Program-made: the position numbers and the translations under genes | Origin: Oceanospirillaceae bacterium | GTDB lineage: Bacteria; Pseudomonadota; Gammaproteobacteria; Pseudomonadales; Balneatricaceae | Direction of reading: 5' to 3' | DNA: 33,594 nt | Assembly: GCA_013215505.1 (NCBI GenBank) | Contig: JABSQZ010000016.1 | Coordinates: forward strand, 1-33,594 | Shown: in pieces, positions 1-7,341 of the stretch | Layout of the letters: every line of letters starts with the position of its first letter | Numbering within the stretch: position 1 is the stretch's first letter | The notes under the pieces: model-generated | The model's input: the letters and a program-made list of their open reading frames with translations, nothing else | Database searches by the model: none | Told to the model about the DNA's origin: nothing

Positions 1-1
1 G

Positions 2-283
2 GTGGAGGGTGCCACGCCACTGCCTGAATTTATCCACCCAGAAAATGCCATCTACGTCTTCGGCCCGGAGGACAGCAGCGTCAGCCAGGAATTAGTCGAC
101 CGTGCAGACGCTGTCGTCTATGTGCCCACCCACGGCTGCATGAATTTAGCTGCCAGCGTCAACGTCTTACTCTACGACAGAATGGCCAAGGCCAGCGGCA
201 CTGTGTTTAACGATGCGCTGATCCGCAGCAGCCGGGATATTAATAATAATGTTAAATTAAAGAAAGTAGCGAGTAGCGAGTAG
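2..283 (+). CDS. SpoU/TrmH-family RNA methyltransferase, C-terminal part (5' end outside window)
   Basis: The frame is open to the left edge, so this is the C-terminal 93 residues of a longer gene. The SPOUT knot motifs are visible: a motif-2-like stretch YVFGPEDSSVSQE around residues 18-30 and a motif-3-like stretch GCMNLAASVNVLLYDR around residues 45-60. In the SpoU/TrmH family these form the trefoil knot that binds S-adenosylmethionine and 2'-O-methylates tRNA or rRNA ribose. The exact target nucleotide cannot be told from this fragment. The last residues (VASSE) and the TAG stop are written in the first three units of a heptamer array (266-349), so the C-terminus has been created or changed by repeat sequence. 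The GTG at position 2 is probably internal rather than the true start. Confidence 0.85.
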   Translation: MEGATPLPEFIHPENAIYVFGPEDSSVSQELVDRADAVVYVPTHGCMNLAASVNVLLYDRMAKASGTVFNDALIRSSRDINNNVKLKKVASSE

Positions 284-349
284 CGAGTCGTAAGTCGTAA
301 GTCGTAAGTCGTAAGTAGGAAGTAGGAAGTGGGAAGTAGGAAGTAGTGA
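266..349 (+). repeat. Heptanucleotide tandem array 1 (12 units, GTNGNNA)
   Basis: Twelve consecutive 7-base units: GTAGCGA x3, GTCGTAA x4, GTAGGAA x2, GTGGGAA, GTAGGAA, GTAGTGA. All fit GTNGNNA. Homogeneous blocks of different variants sit side by side, which suggests stepwise expansion. The upstream gene's stop codon (281-283) lies within unit 3. Related arrays occur at 6296-6344 and, on the other strand, at 27516-27592. Confidence 0.9.
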
Positions 350-425
350 CGAAGGCCAAGCCAAGTTTATCGGTTTTAGCTGTGTGGTTTAGTGTTTTAT
401 CTTAAGAAAAGAACTGACGAACTTC

Positions 426-588
426 GCGGTAGCTGCAAAAGCTGCGCTTTTAAAACGGAGCTACCGCCGCCCATTCGGCATGGATGCCGCTGATGAGCGG
501 CCAGTCATTGGCTAAATAGCGGAGGGGTTTTCGGTAATCGTGGGTGCCTTTTCTCTTTGCTTACTTTATCTAAGCAAGCAAAGAGAAA
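426..588. other. Structured intergenic stretch with two inverted repeats
   Basis: The gap 284-780 has no gene. It contains a 9-base inverted repeat GCGGTAGCT (426-434) with AGCTACCGC (459-467), and further right a 13-base stem (550-562 with 576-588) built on TTCTCTTTGCTT and AAGCAAAGAGAA. Between them lie short self-complementary GC-rich bits around 480-515. No run of T follows either stem, so neither is a clear intrinsic terminator. It resembles dispersed palindromic intergenic elements. From about 600 to 720 the DNA is AT-rich and I see nothing in it. Confidence 0.5.
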
Positions 589-780
589 GTCAGTCGACAA
601 CGTCGAAATTATTTTAATATTTTGATTTTAAACATTAAAATAAAAATAAGTTTAATCTTTAAGATGTTCTAAAACAGACTAAATGACTAGAAATAGTCTC
701 AATAAAAGAGCTGTAATACGGTTAACATTGACTAAATGTCAAAGCTGGAATCACATACAGCTCACGTCTGAGCTCTCAGA

Positions 781-2394
781 CTAATATGCTGCTATATAGC
801 CGTCCGCTCTGGACTCCGTCCCCCCATACAACACCCCTGTCTGCGGGTTGCGCAAGATAATCTGACCGCGGCCAAAAATCCCCGAATCGTAGCACACTTG
901 TACTTGGTGTCCTTTTGCCGCCAGGCCCTTGGCGATATGCAATGGCACTTGGTGCTCTAAGGTGATCTCGCGATCTTTCATCCACTGCCAGCGCGGTGCA
1001 TCAAGTGCCGCCTGCGGATTTAAACCGAAATCGATCATGTTGGTAATCACCTGCAAGTGGCCCTGTGGTTGCATAAACCCACCCATGACCCCAAAGGCGC
1101 CTATGGCCTGGTTATCTTTGGTGATAAATCCGGGGATAATAGTATGTAAGGTCTGTTTACCGCCGACTAAGTAGTTGGCGGCATCTGCATCCAGTGAAAA
1201 GTTGCAACCGCGGTTCTGTAGACAGATACCGGTATCAGGGACCACCACGCGTGAGCCAAAGTCGTGAAAGTTACTTTGAATAAAAGAGACCATATTGCCT
1301 TCATCGTCGGCGCAGGCTAAATACACAGTGCCACCGGATTGTGGTTTTCCGGGGGTCGGTAACATAGCTTGGTCACTAATCAGGGCGCGGCGCTGATCGG
1401 CGTATTCATCACTGAGCATCGCCTCGACACTGACTTGCATCTGATCGGCCTGGGTAATATATTTTTGACCGTCGACATAGGCCAGTTTCATGGCCTCTAT
1501 CTGCTGGTGGAAGGTCTCAGTATTATCGCGGTACTCCAGGGGGATTTTTTTCAGGATATTTAGCGCCATCAGTGCCAGCATGCCCTGACCATTGGGCGGA
1601 ATCTCCCAAACATCATAACCTTTGTAGTTGACGCTGATTGGGTCTACCCACTGTGCGTTGTACCCGGCCAGATCTTCAGCGCTGAGGTAGCCGCCGGTGG
1701 CCTTAGAGTGCGCGGCAATTGCCTCGGCCAGTTCGCCGCGATAAAAAGATTCAGCGTCGGTTTTACCGATTAGCTCTAAAGTGTTGGCGTGTTGCTCGAA
1801 CTTGACGATGTCACCGGCTTTCGGCGCTTGGCCGTTGGGGATAAAAGTGCTTTGCCAGTGCTCTGTGGCCGGGGAGTTTGCCTCGGGGTGTTCTACCTTG
1901 GCGGCCTTTTGCCACTGTGCGGCAATAGTCGGGGAAACCGCAAAGCCCTCTCTGGCGATATCTATTGCAGGTTGCAGTGTTTGCAACAGTGACAGTTTAC
2001 CAAAGCGTTTTGATAGGGTGGCCCAGGCGCTAGGGCAGCCAGGTACAGTCACTGAAGTCCAGCCAAACAGTGGCATTTTAGCGTGACCGCTGGCCTTTAC
2101 CTGCTCGGCGCTGATAGCTTTAGGGGCCGGGCCGCTGGCATTGAGTCCATGTAGCTTATCTTTAACCCAGACCAGGGCAAAGGCATCACCACCAATACCG
2201 TTACTGGTTGGTTCTAATACTGTCAGGGCTGCCGCGGTGGCGATAGCTGCATCAATGGCGTTGCCGCCGTTCTGTAATATAGTCAGGCCGATCTGCGCCG
2301 CTTGTGGCTGGGTGGTCGATACCATGCCTTTTCTGGCGAAAACAGCAGTTCTTCTGCTGCTGTAGGGATAGCTTTGTGCATCGTTATGGAACAT
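781..2394 (-). CDS. Gamma-glutamyltransferase family protein (YwrD-type, cytoplasmic)
   Basis: A 537-residue Ntn-hydrolase of the gamma-glutamyltranspeptidase family, which cleaves gamma-glutamyl bonds of glutathione and related peptides after autoprocessing into two chains. The large-chain signature (GMVSTTQPQAAQIG, NGGNAIDAAIATA, SNGIGGDAFALVW) is near the N-terminus. The predicted self-cleavage and nucleophile residue is Thr356 in SGGTVYLACADDEGNMVSF. The small chain contains HTIIPGF and the glycine-rich GVMGGFMQPQGHLQV. There is no signal peptide, unlike periplasmic E. coli Ggt, and the sequence is closer to B. subtilis YwrD. The ATG at 2394 is supported by AAGGTG about 6 bases upstream. 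It lies 95 bases downstream of the KfrA-like gene on the same strand and could be co-transcribed. The substrate is uncertain. Confidence 0.92.
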   Translation of the reverse strand: MFHNDAQSYPYSSRRTAVFARKGMVSTTQPQAAQIGLTILQNGGNAIDAAIATAAALTVLEPTSNGIGGDAFALVWVKDKLHGLNASGPAPKAISAEQVKASGHAKMPLFGWTSVTVPGCPSAWATLSKRFGKLSLLQTLQPAIDIAREGFAVSPTIAAQWQKAAKVEHPEANSPATEHWQSTFIPNGQAPKAGDIVKFEQHANTLELIGKTDAESFYRGELAEAIAAHSKATGGYLSAEDLAGYNAQWVDPISVNYKGYDVWEIPPNGQGMLALMALNILKKIPLEYRDNTETFHQQIEAMKLAYVDGQKYITQADQMQVSVEAMLSDEYADQRRALISDQAMLPTPGKPQSGGTVYLACADDEGNMVSFIQSNFHDFGSRVVVPDTGICLQNRGCNFSLDADAANYLVGGKQTLHTIIPGFITKDNQAIGAFGVMGGFMQPQGHLQVITNMIDFGLNPQAALDAPRWQWMKDREITLEHQVPLHIAKGLAAKGHQVQVCYDSGIFGRGQIILRNPQTGVLYGGTESRADGYIAAY

Positions 2395-2489
2395 CTAATC
2401 ACCTTATTTCAATATCAACTCGTTTCGCTGGGCGCTTGGGAGCGCGCAAACAACAGTGCAGAAAAAACTGCACTCAGGCTCGTGATTTT

Positions 2490-3596
2490 TTATTTATTGT
2501 GGGTTTTTGATTGACGCTTTTTTCGATCAAACAGTTTGTCACTTAAACTACGGGTTTTATCTTGCGCAACTTTTTTTGCCCTGGTCATTATTAAACTATG
2601 ACCAAGGTCCTGAATACTGTTGCTCGGATTAGCAGCTCTAGGTTGGCTGGTTGGCGCAACCACAGCGGCAAACTCAGTGCTGGCAGCTGAGGGTTGCGGC
2701 AACTCCTGGGCAGGGTACTGGGCCTGTAACTGAGTGGCGGCATCTTTAGGTGGGCTTTTTGGATACAGCGGCACTTGTCGGTCACGCATTTGATCGCGTA
2801 AGCTCTGGCTGGCGCTGTGCAGTTCGTGATGTAAGCCGTTGACCTTTTTTTCCGAGCGATCTAAGGTTTTTTGCATCTGCTTTTCTGACTGTTTGGCCAG
2901 TGCCAGTTGCTCTTTGACAATCTCTGCCAGCCCCTCGGCTTTAGCCGCCTGGATGTTAGCGTTGAAGGCGGTTTGCTCTAATGTTTGGTTTTCCTGTTGC
3001 AGCGCTTCGACGTTCTGTAGTAAATCATCTCGCTGAATCTCAGTCTGCTGGCGCACTTGGCGCTCTTGCTCTAAGTCAGCTTGGGAACTTTTATGCTCTA
3101 CTTCCAATACATCCAACTCAGCGGTTAGCTTGCTGATTGTCTGTTGCATTTTCTCCTTGGCGACTTCCGCTTCCACATGTGCTTGCTGGGCCTCAGCGTG
3201 GGCCTGTTGGGCACTGAACAGTTTACCGCGCATTTGGTTTTCTGCATTACTGGCGGCATCATTCCACAGCTGATTGGCCATCTGTCCTAAAGTCGTCTGC
3301 ATTTGGTACATAGAAGCTTCAATATCAGCGGGCATCTGCTTGTCGATAATGTCGCTATCTTGTGCGGCAGCGGCCGTTTGCTGGGCCGCGTTAAACTGCA
3401 TTACCGGAACGGCCCCGGGGGGGGATTGCTGATTGATATGGGGGTAAAACTGATCGATTAGCTGCTGAATGCGTGAAAAATCACCGCCACCTAAGCGCGA
3501 TTGTACCGCCCAGGGAGTGACACTTTGCCCCTGTGCTTTTATCTGTTCGATAGTTTGTCGAATTTTATGATCACTGAATGGCTGTGAATTACTCAA
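2490..3596 (-). CDS. KfrA-like DNA-binding coiled-coil protein
   Basis: A 368-residue protein. Its N-terminal 50 residues (HKIRQTIEQIKAQGQ, WAVQSRLGGGDFSRIQQLI) fit the KfrA N-terminal DNA-binding domain, a helix-turn-helix first described in plasmid regulators. The middle, roughly residues 85-275, is a long Gln/Glu/Lys/Ala-rich coiled coil (for example ALQQENQTLEQTAFNA). The C-terminal 90 residues are low-complexity and end in a basic tail (DRKKRQSKTHNK). KfrA-type proteins bind their own promoters and polymerise through the coiled coil; chromosomal members are often of unknown role. Translation appears to start at TTG 3596, since no in-frame ATG or GTG lies between it and the upstream stop. 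A 12-base perfect palindrome lies about 50 bases upstream and is a candidate operator. Confidence 0.75.
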   Translation of the reverse strand: MSNSQPFSDHKIRQTIEQIKAQGQSVTPWAVQSRLGGGDFSRIQQLIDQFYPHINQQSPPGAVPVMQFNAAQQTAAAAQDSDIIDKQMPADIEASMYQMQTTLGQMANQLWNDAASNAENQMRGKLFSAQQAHAEAQQAHVEAEVAKEKMQQTISKLTAELDVLEVEHKSSQADLEQERQVRQQTEIQRDDLLQNVEALQQENQTLEQTAFNANIQAAKAEGLAEIVKEQLALAKQSEKQMQKTLDRSEKKVNGLHHELHSASQSLRDQMRDRQVPLYPKSPPKDAATQLQAQYPAQELPQPSAASTEFAAVVAPTSQPRAANPSNSIQDLGHSLIMTRAKKVAQDKTRSLSDKLFDRKKRQSKTHNK

Positions 3597-3642
3597 ACTA
3601 TGTGAAATCTCGCGGGTAAAATAGACTTAGTTGATCAGAACA

Positions 3643-3654
3643 GACAAATTTGTC
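3643..3654. promoter_or_regulatory. Palindrome upstream of KfrA-like gene, possible operator
   Basis: GACAAATTTGTC is a perfect 12-base palindrome 47-58 bases upstream of the TTG start of the KfrA-like gene. KfrA proteins are known autoregulators that bind palindromic or repeated sites near their promoter; the link here is inferred only from position. A second small hairpin, CGCTAA/TTAGCG with a five-base loop, lies at about 3715-3731. Confidence 0.35.
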
Positions 3655-3997
3655 GATCGGCCAAGCAGGTTTTAAATAGACTGTTGAATTATCGGCCAAT
3701 TCTACAGCAAATAGTCGCTAACAACATTAGCGTATTCTACACGATAGAACGAAGATGCAAAGTCTTGCAGGCCGGTGTTTCTTCTGCATAGTGTTACTGA
3801 TGGCAACACTTTTAAATGTTGACATTTCTGAGCCAGCTTTAGCTGACTAAATTATCTATTTTAAGCTGGCACTTTGGCACCTGTAACCCATGGAGGTCTT
3901 ATTAGCGCACTGCACGGAGGATGCGCTGATTTCACACGGCTGGGTTAGGGAATGACATATTTAGTTGCGCAGCTGCTTAAACATTGCGCCAATTGGC

Positions 3998-4237
3998 ATG
4001 ACATGGAATGCACAGTTGCAGGTTAAATTTTTTGCCGCTATTCGCTTTTTATACATCCCTCTACTAGAGTTTATTCACAGTAGCTATTGGCGACAACTCA
4101 GCGTCATTCTGTTGCCGTTTCTGTGTGCATTGATCGCTATCAATGCAGATTTAGCCAGCTTGGAAATGAGTAACAGCGGGGCAGACGCCTTTGAAAGTAC
4201 TTGTGCAGTAGATTTTTCAGCCTATCGGCAACAGTAA
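3998..4237 (+). CDS. Possible small hydrophobic protein (doubtful)
   Basis: An open frame of 79 codons from ATG 3998, ending 15 bases before the STAS gene's ATG. It has a hydrophobic segment, LSVILLPFLCALIAI, that could be a single membrane helix, and a polar C-terminus. There is no good ribosome-binding site before the ATG and I recognise no family. It may be a real leader-position membrane peptide, a decayed gene, or chance. Confidence 0.22.
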   Translation: MTWNAQLQVKFFAAIRFLYIPLLEFIHSSYWRQLSVILLPFLCALIAINADLASLEMSNSGADAFESTCAVDFSAYRQQ

Positions 4238-4252
4238 TAAGTAGGAGTGTTC

Positions 4253-4561
4253 ATGACTATTTCAGTAAGCAGCAACAGTGCCAATAACGAAGTTAATATT
4301 CAAGTCACAGATCAGTTTGACTACTCGCTGTATCAATCGTTTCGCGATGCATACAGCGGCGTAAAAAATCAGGGTACTAAGTTCGTGGTCGATTTATCAC
4401 GGGCCAATTATATGGATAGTTCAGCGCTGGGGATGATCTTGTTACTTAAAGAACACGCCGATCAACACTGCGGGGTGGTTATTATCACTAAGCCAAACGA
4501 TTCGGTACATAAAATATTGATGATCGCCAATTTTGAACAGTTGGTGACCATCGAATGTTAG
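4253..4561 (+). CDS. STAS-domain anti-sigma factor antagonist (HsbA/SpoIIAA type)
   Basis: A 102-residue single-domain STAS protein. The conserved loop DSSALGMILLLKEH carries the serine(s) that are phosphorylated by a partner kinase and dephosphorylated by a SpoIIE-type phosphatase in partner-switching systems. ATG 4253 is preferred over the in-frame GTG at 4247 because an AGGAG box (4243-4247) sits five bases before the ATG. It overlaps the next gene by 7 bases (4555-4561), so the two are translationally coupled. The next gene encodes both a SpoIIE-like phosphatase and a HATPase kinase-like domain, as in the Pseudomonas HsbR/HsbA pair that controls the FlgM anti-sigma factor. Which anti-sigma factor it binds here is unknown. 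Confidence 0.88.
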   Translation: MTISVSSNSANNEVNIQVTDQFDYSLYQSFRDAYSGVKNQGTKFVVDLSRANYMDSSALGMILLLKEHADQHCGVVIITKPNDSVHKILMIANFEQLVTIEC

Positions 4562-6282
4562 CGGAAGCTGCGATTAAAAACCAAATCAGTAAGGATTCTG
4601 AGGCCGATAACAAGGTACTGATTGTTGATGAAGAACAGACTAACCGTAGAGAGCTGAGCAATATTGTCACTGCTATGGGCTTTAGTCCGGTGTTTGCCAA
4701 CGCCGGTATTGAGGCGTTGAGCCAATTCCGAAAATTGAATCCAAGTCTGATAATTATCGATGTGATGTTAGCAAATATGCAGGGCATCGGCATCGCGGCC
4801 GAGATCAAGGCGATGAATGTGAATAGATTCACGCCGATTATTTTTGTCTCGCAAGACAGCGACCCGGATATCGTGCTCAAGGCGATAGATGCCGGTGGGG
4901 ATGACTTTCTGCAGCGACCTTTTCCGGCTAAGCTGCTGGAGGGGAAAATTATAGCCCTGTGTCGAATCTCCGATTTGTACCGACAAATTAGCCAGCTCAA
5001 TGAAATACGCCACCTAGAAACCCAATCTGCAGAGCAATTGTTCAGTAATGTCGTTGAGCAGGGCAATGTCGCTCTGGATAAAATAGAAATACACAAACAG
5101 CCCGCAGAAGTATTTAGTGGTGATGTGCAGCTCAGTGCCTATCGGCCAAACGGTGAAATCAATGTATTACTGGGAGATTTTACCGGGCATGGCTTAACCT
5201 CTACTTTTGGTGCACTGCCGCTGTCGGAAACGTTTCGGGCGATGACCGACAAAGGTTATGAAGCCAAGGAAATCTTGGCGCAAATAAACCGAAAATTGCA
5301 TAAATTGCTTCCAACAGGATTATTTTTAGCCGCGGCTATCGTCACTTTGCGTGCCGACGGCACGGTCAGTATTTGGAACGGTGGCCTGCCGGATGTGATG
5401 ATTTTTCGAAACGGAGAGCTCATTCACAGTGTGCCCTCGGGGCATTTACCGCTAGGTATTCTACCCAGCTTAAAAGAATTGAGCTTCGAGACTTTCAAGC
5501 TTGAAGAAAACGACCACATATTGCTGATCTCCGATGGAGTGCTGGAAGCGAACAATGAACAGGGAGAAATGTTTGGTTTAGGCCGATGTTTACAAAGTAT
5601 CGCTGAGAATGAGCGGATGCTGCAGCTTTCTATAATCGATTGCATCTTATGTGAGTTGAATACTTTTACCTGGCAGCACGCACAGTCAGATGACATTTCG
5701 CTGATTGATATCCCAGGACGTATCGTCAGTGAAATTAGTCGACACCCGCTACCGCCAAAGTTAGACAAGGTCGCGGTAGCACTCAGTCACGACGTCTGGA
5801 ATTGGAGTATTGAACTACAGGGGCAAAGTTTAAACAGGATTAATCCGGTGGCCGAGGCTCTGAGCCGACTGCAGGGAAGTGAGGGCAGAGGTGAGCGCTG
5901 GAATAACATCTTTACTGTCTTAACTGAGCTGTACAACAACGCTTTAGATCACGGTGTGCTGGAGTTGAAATCCAGTCTTAAAGAGCAGCCGAATGGTTTT
6001 CAAATGTACTTTAGTGAGCGGGAAAAACGGCTCAAGCAACTCAAATCGGGCTCAGTGACACTGCAGTTACAAAATACCCGTCTGCCGGAGGGCGGGAGGC
6101 TGAAAGTGCGCATAGAAGATAGTGGCAGCGGCTTTGACTCTGCAAACTGGCTGAAAAAAATGAACCCGGATAATTTGAGTTTGCTGTCAGGGCGAGGCTT
6201 GTATCTGGTCTCTGAGCTGTGCGAAAGCATTGAGTTTACTAATAATGGAGCCAGTGTTGAAGTGGTTTGTTTTTATATTTGA
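4555..6282 (+). CDS. Receiver - SpoIIE (PP2C) phosphatase - HATPase fusion (HsbR-like)
   Basis: 575 residues in three domains. Residues 20-135 form a receiver (VLIVDEEQTN; acceptor Asp69 in LIIIDVML), with Arg121 (LQRPF) where receivers normally have the conserved lysine. Residues 180-390 form a SpoIIE/PP2C phosphatase with metal-binding acidic residues in VFSGD, GDFTGHG (Asp208), SDGVLEANN (Asp327) and SDDISLI. Residues 400-575 form a HATPase_c2/RsbW-like ATPase: N-box ELYNNALDHG, G1 EDSGSGFD, G2 SGRGLYLV. It would phosphorylate or dephosphorylate the STAS protein encoded just upstream. The catalytic residues look intact. The Lys-to-Arg change may alter phosphorylation-driven switching of the receiver. 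A heptamer array begins 14 bases after the stop. Confidence 0.9.
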   Translation: MLAEAAIKNQISKDSEADNKVLIVDEEQTNRRELSNIVTAMGFSPVFANAGIEALSQFRKLNPSLIIIDVMLANMQGIGIAAEIKAMNVNRFTPIIFVSQDSDPDIVLKAIDAGGDDFLQRPFPAKLLEGKIIALCRISDLYRQISQLNEIRHLETQSAEQLFSNVVEQGNVALDKIEIHKQPAEVFSGDVQLSAYRPNGEINVLLGDFTGHGLTSTFGALPLSETFRAMTDKGYEAKEILAQINRKLHKLLPTGLFLAAAIVTLRADGTVSIWNGGLPDVMIFRNGELIHSVPSGHLPLGILPSLKELSFETFKLEENDHILLISDGVLEANNEQGEMFGLGRCLQSIAENERMLQLSIIDCILCELNTFTWQHAQSDDISLIDIPGRIVSEISRHPLPPKLDKVAVALSHDVWNWSIELQGQSLNRINPVAEALSRLQGSEGRGERWNNIFTVLTELYNNALDHGVLELKSSLKEQPNGFQMYFSEREKRLKQLKSGSVTLQLQNTRLPEGGRLKVRIEDSGSGFDSANWLKKMNPDNLSLLSGRGLYLVSELCESIEFTNNGASVEVVCFYI

Positions 6283-6295
6283 AGGGATAGAGACA

Positions 6296-6344
6296 GTTGG
6301 AAGTTGGAGGCCGTAAGTCGCAAGTCGTGAGTTGGAAGTTGTGA
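6296..6344 (+). repeat. Heptanucleotide array 2 (7 degenerate units)
   Basis: Seven 7-base units: GTTGGAA, GTTGGAG, GCCGTAA, GTCGCAA, GTCGTGA, GTTGGAA, GTTGTGA. They contain both the GTCGTAA-like forms of array 1 and the GTTGGAA form of array 3. The array starts 14 bases after the stop of the receiver/SpoIIE gene and is in the same orientation. Its degeneracy suggests it is older than the other two. Confidence 0.8.
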
Positions 6345-6853
6345 CTAGAAAATATTAAAAGTTGGTACTTTGTTATAGGTCAAAAAATTATTCGAGATTG
6401 ACTGAGTTTAGTCGATGTAAAAGTAGCATCTGAGTGTGCCACAGCGGTAGAACGCGGGCCTCAGACTGTTGCCTAAATGATCCTCTCCCCAGTATTAGCG
6501 GTTTATTTAAACGCTGCTAGTAACTGCCCAGTTGTTTGTCAAAAAAAGTCATACAGTAAAATTTATCCTTTATTATCAATGCTTTGATGTGTGTATTCAA
6601 GTGAGGCTAAATAATTTTTGATTCATTGCTTTAATCAAAATCCTCTACTAACTTTATTGCAAGGGCACAGACCTACAGCGGTTTTACGTCTGGATAGCTC
6701 CGATAGCTTAAGTGTCAGCTCTGCACAATGATGAGTGTCGCTGGGTTGTCGGTAGATTAAATGGCCTTATCCATCCAGGTCTTTAAATCTATAGTAATAA
6801 CAAAGATAGCTGCTTTAAGAATAGCAATGCAATTATCACAGGAGGTGAAATGC
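6345..6853. other. Intergenic region upstream of the cheW remnant
   Basis: About 500 bases, AT-rich around 6530-6640, with no convincing gene. A strong ribosome-binding site (AGGAGGTG, ending near 6847) immediately precedes the cheW remnant, showing that a well-expressed operon once started here. Confidence 0.5.
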
Positions 6854-7061
6854 ATGAATGCTTTAGATGGATCGGCTAACGAGCTGGGCGTTCAGTCAGG
6901 CTCAGTGGTCGCTCTGTGAACCGCTCAGAAAAACTTAATCTTTTCCCTGGATACAGAGAAGTACGGCATCCCGTTGTCGTCGGTGAAAGAGGTCATTGGC
7001 CTGGCAAATTCCACCCCGATTCCGCAAGTACCGACTTTTTTAAAGGCACTCACAACAAGCA
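6854..7061 (+). pseudogene. cheW: cheW remnant: in-frame TGA and truncated by deletion
   Basis: From ATG 6854 (behind AGGAGGTG) the frame reads 21 codons, hits TGA at 6917-6919, then continues in the same frame with unmistakable CheW adaptor N-terminal sequence: LIFSLDTEKYGIPLSSVKEV, then IGLANSTPIPQVPTFLK. CheW normally has about 150 residues with two SH3-like subdomains linking receptors to CheA. Here similarity stops after about 65 codons, where the DNA runs straight into the C-terminal part of cheR in another frame. A deletion has removed the rest of cheW, probably anything between, and the 5' part of cheR. The junction is placed at about 7045-7062 by eye. It cannot make a functional adaptor. 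Confidence 0.8.
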
Positions 7062-7341
7062 GGATTTTGTAATTGCTAAAGAGCTGCGGCGCTTCGTAAA
7101 GTTTCGCCAGCACAACCTAATCGATTACAACGATAATTTGCCGATGGAGTTTAACTTTATATTTTTTCGCAACGTACTCTACTATTTCTGCAAGCAGACA
7201 GCCGCCAAAATAGTGAAAAAGCTGACCGACAGGCTATTGCCCGGTGGACTGCTATATGTCGGTCTGACAGAGAATTTGCAAGATATGAACTTAACTTTGT
7301 TTCAAGTGGGTGCGTCTGTCTATCAAAAAAGGGTCGAGTAA
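7062..7341 (+). pseudogene. cheR: cheR remnant: C-terminal third of chemotaxis methyltransferase
   Basis: The frame from about 7062 encodes IAKELRRFVKFRQHNLID, then FNFIFFRNVLYYFCKQTAAK, then LLPGGLLYVGLTENLQDM. This is the C-terminal part of the CheR SAM-binding domain, which methylates receptor glutamates. The N-terminal domain and SAM motif I are missing, lost in the deletion that fused this segment to cheW. An open frame that starts at an ATG- or GTG-like codon near 6916 and runs to this stop is a chimera: its first 50 codons are cheW read out of frame. The stop overlaps the ATG of the CheD-CheB gene (TAATG), so read-through translation of this remnant may still feed the next gene. Confidence 0.8.

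Larger units (their letters stand above)
3597..4252. other. Divergent intergenic region between KfrA-like gene and STAS operon
   Basis: About 655 bases separate the leftward KfrA-like gene from the rightward STAS gene. Apart from the palindrome at 3643 and a weak small ORF (3998-4237) I find no clear gene. Both promoters should lie here, but I cannot place -35/-10 boxes with confidence. Confidence 0.5.

Noticed and set aside
266-349. CRISPR array
   Set aside because: Units are 7 bases with no spacers; the same holds for the arrays at 6296, 27516 and 28470.
6440-6480. tRNA-like sequence with a GGTAGAACGCGGGCCTCAGA stretch
   Set aside because: No acceptor stem, T-loop or anticodon arm could be assembled around it.
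6916-7341. A complete 141-residue CheR-like protein
   Set aside because: The first 50 codons are cheW sequence read in the wrong frame; only the rest is CheR.
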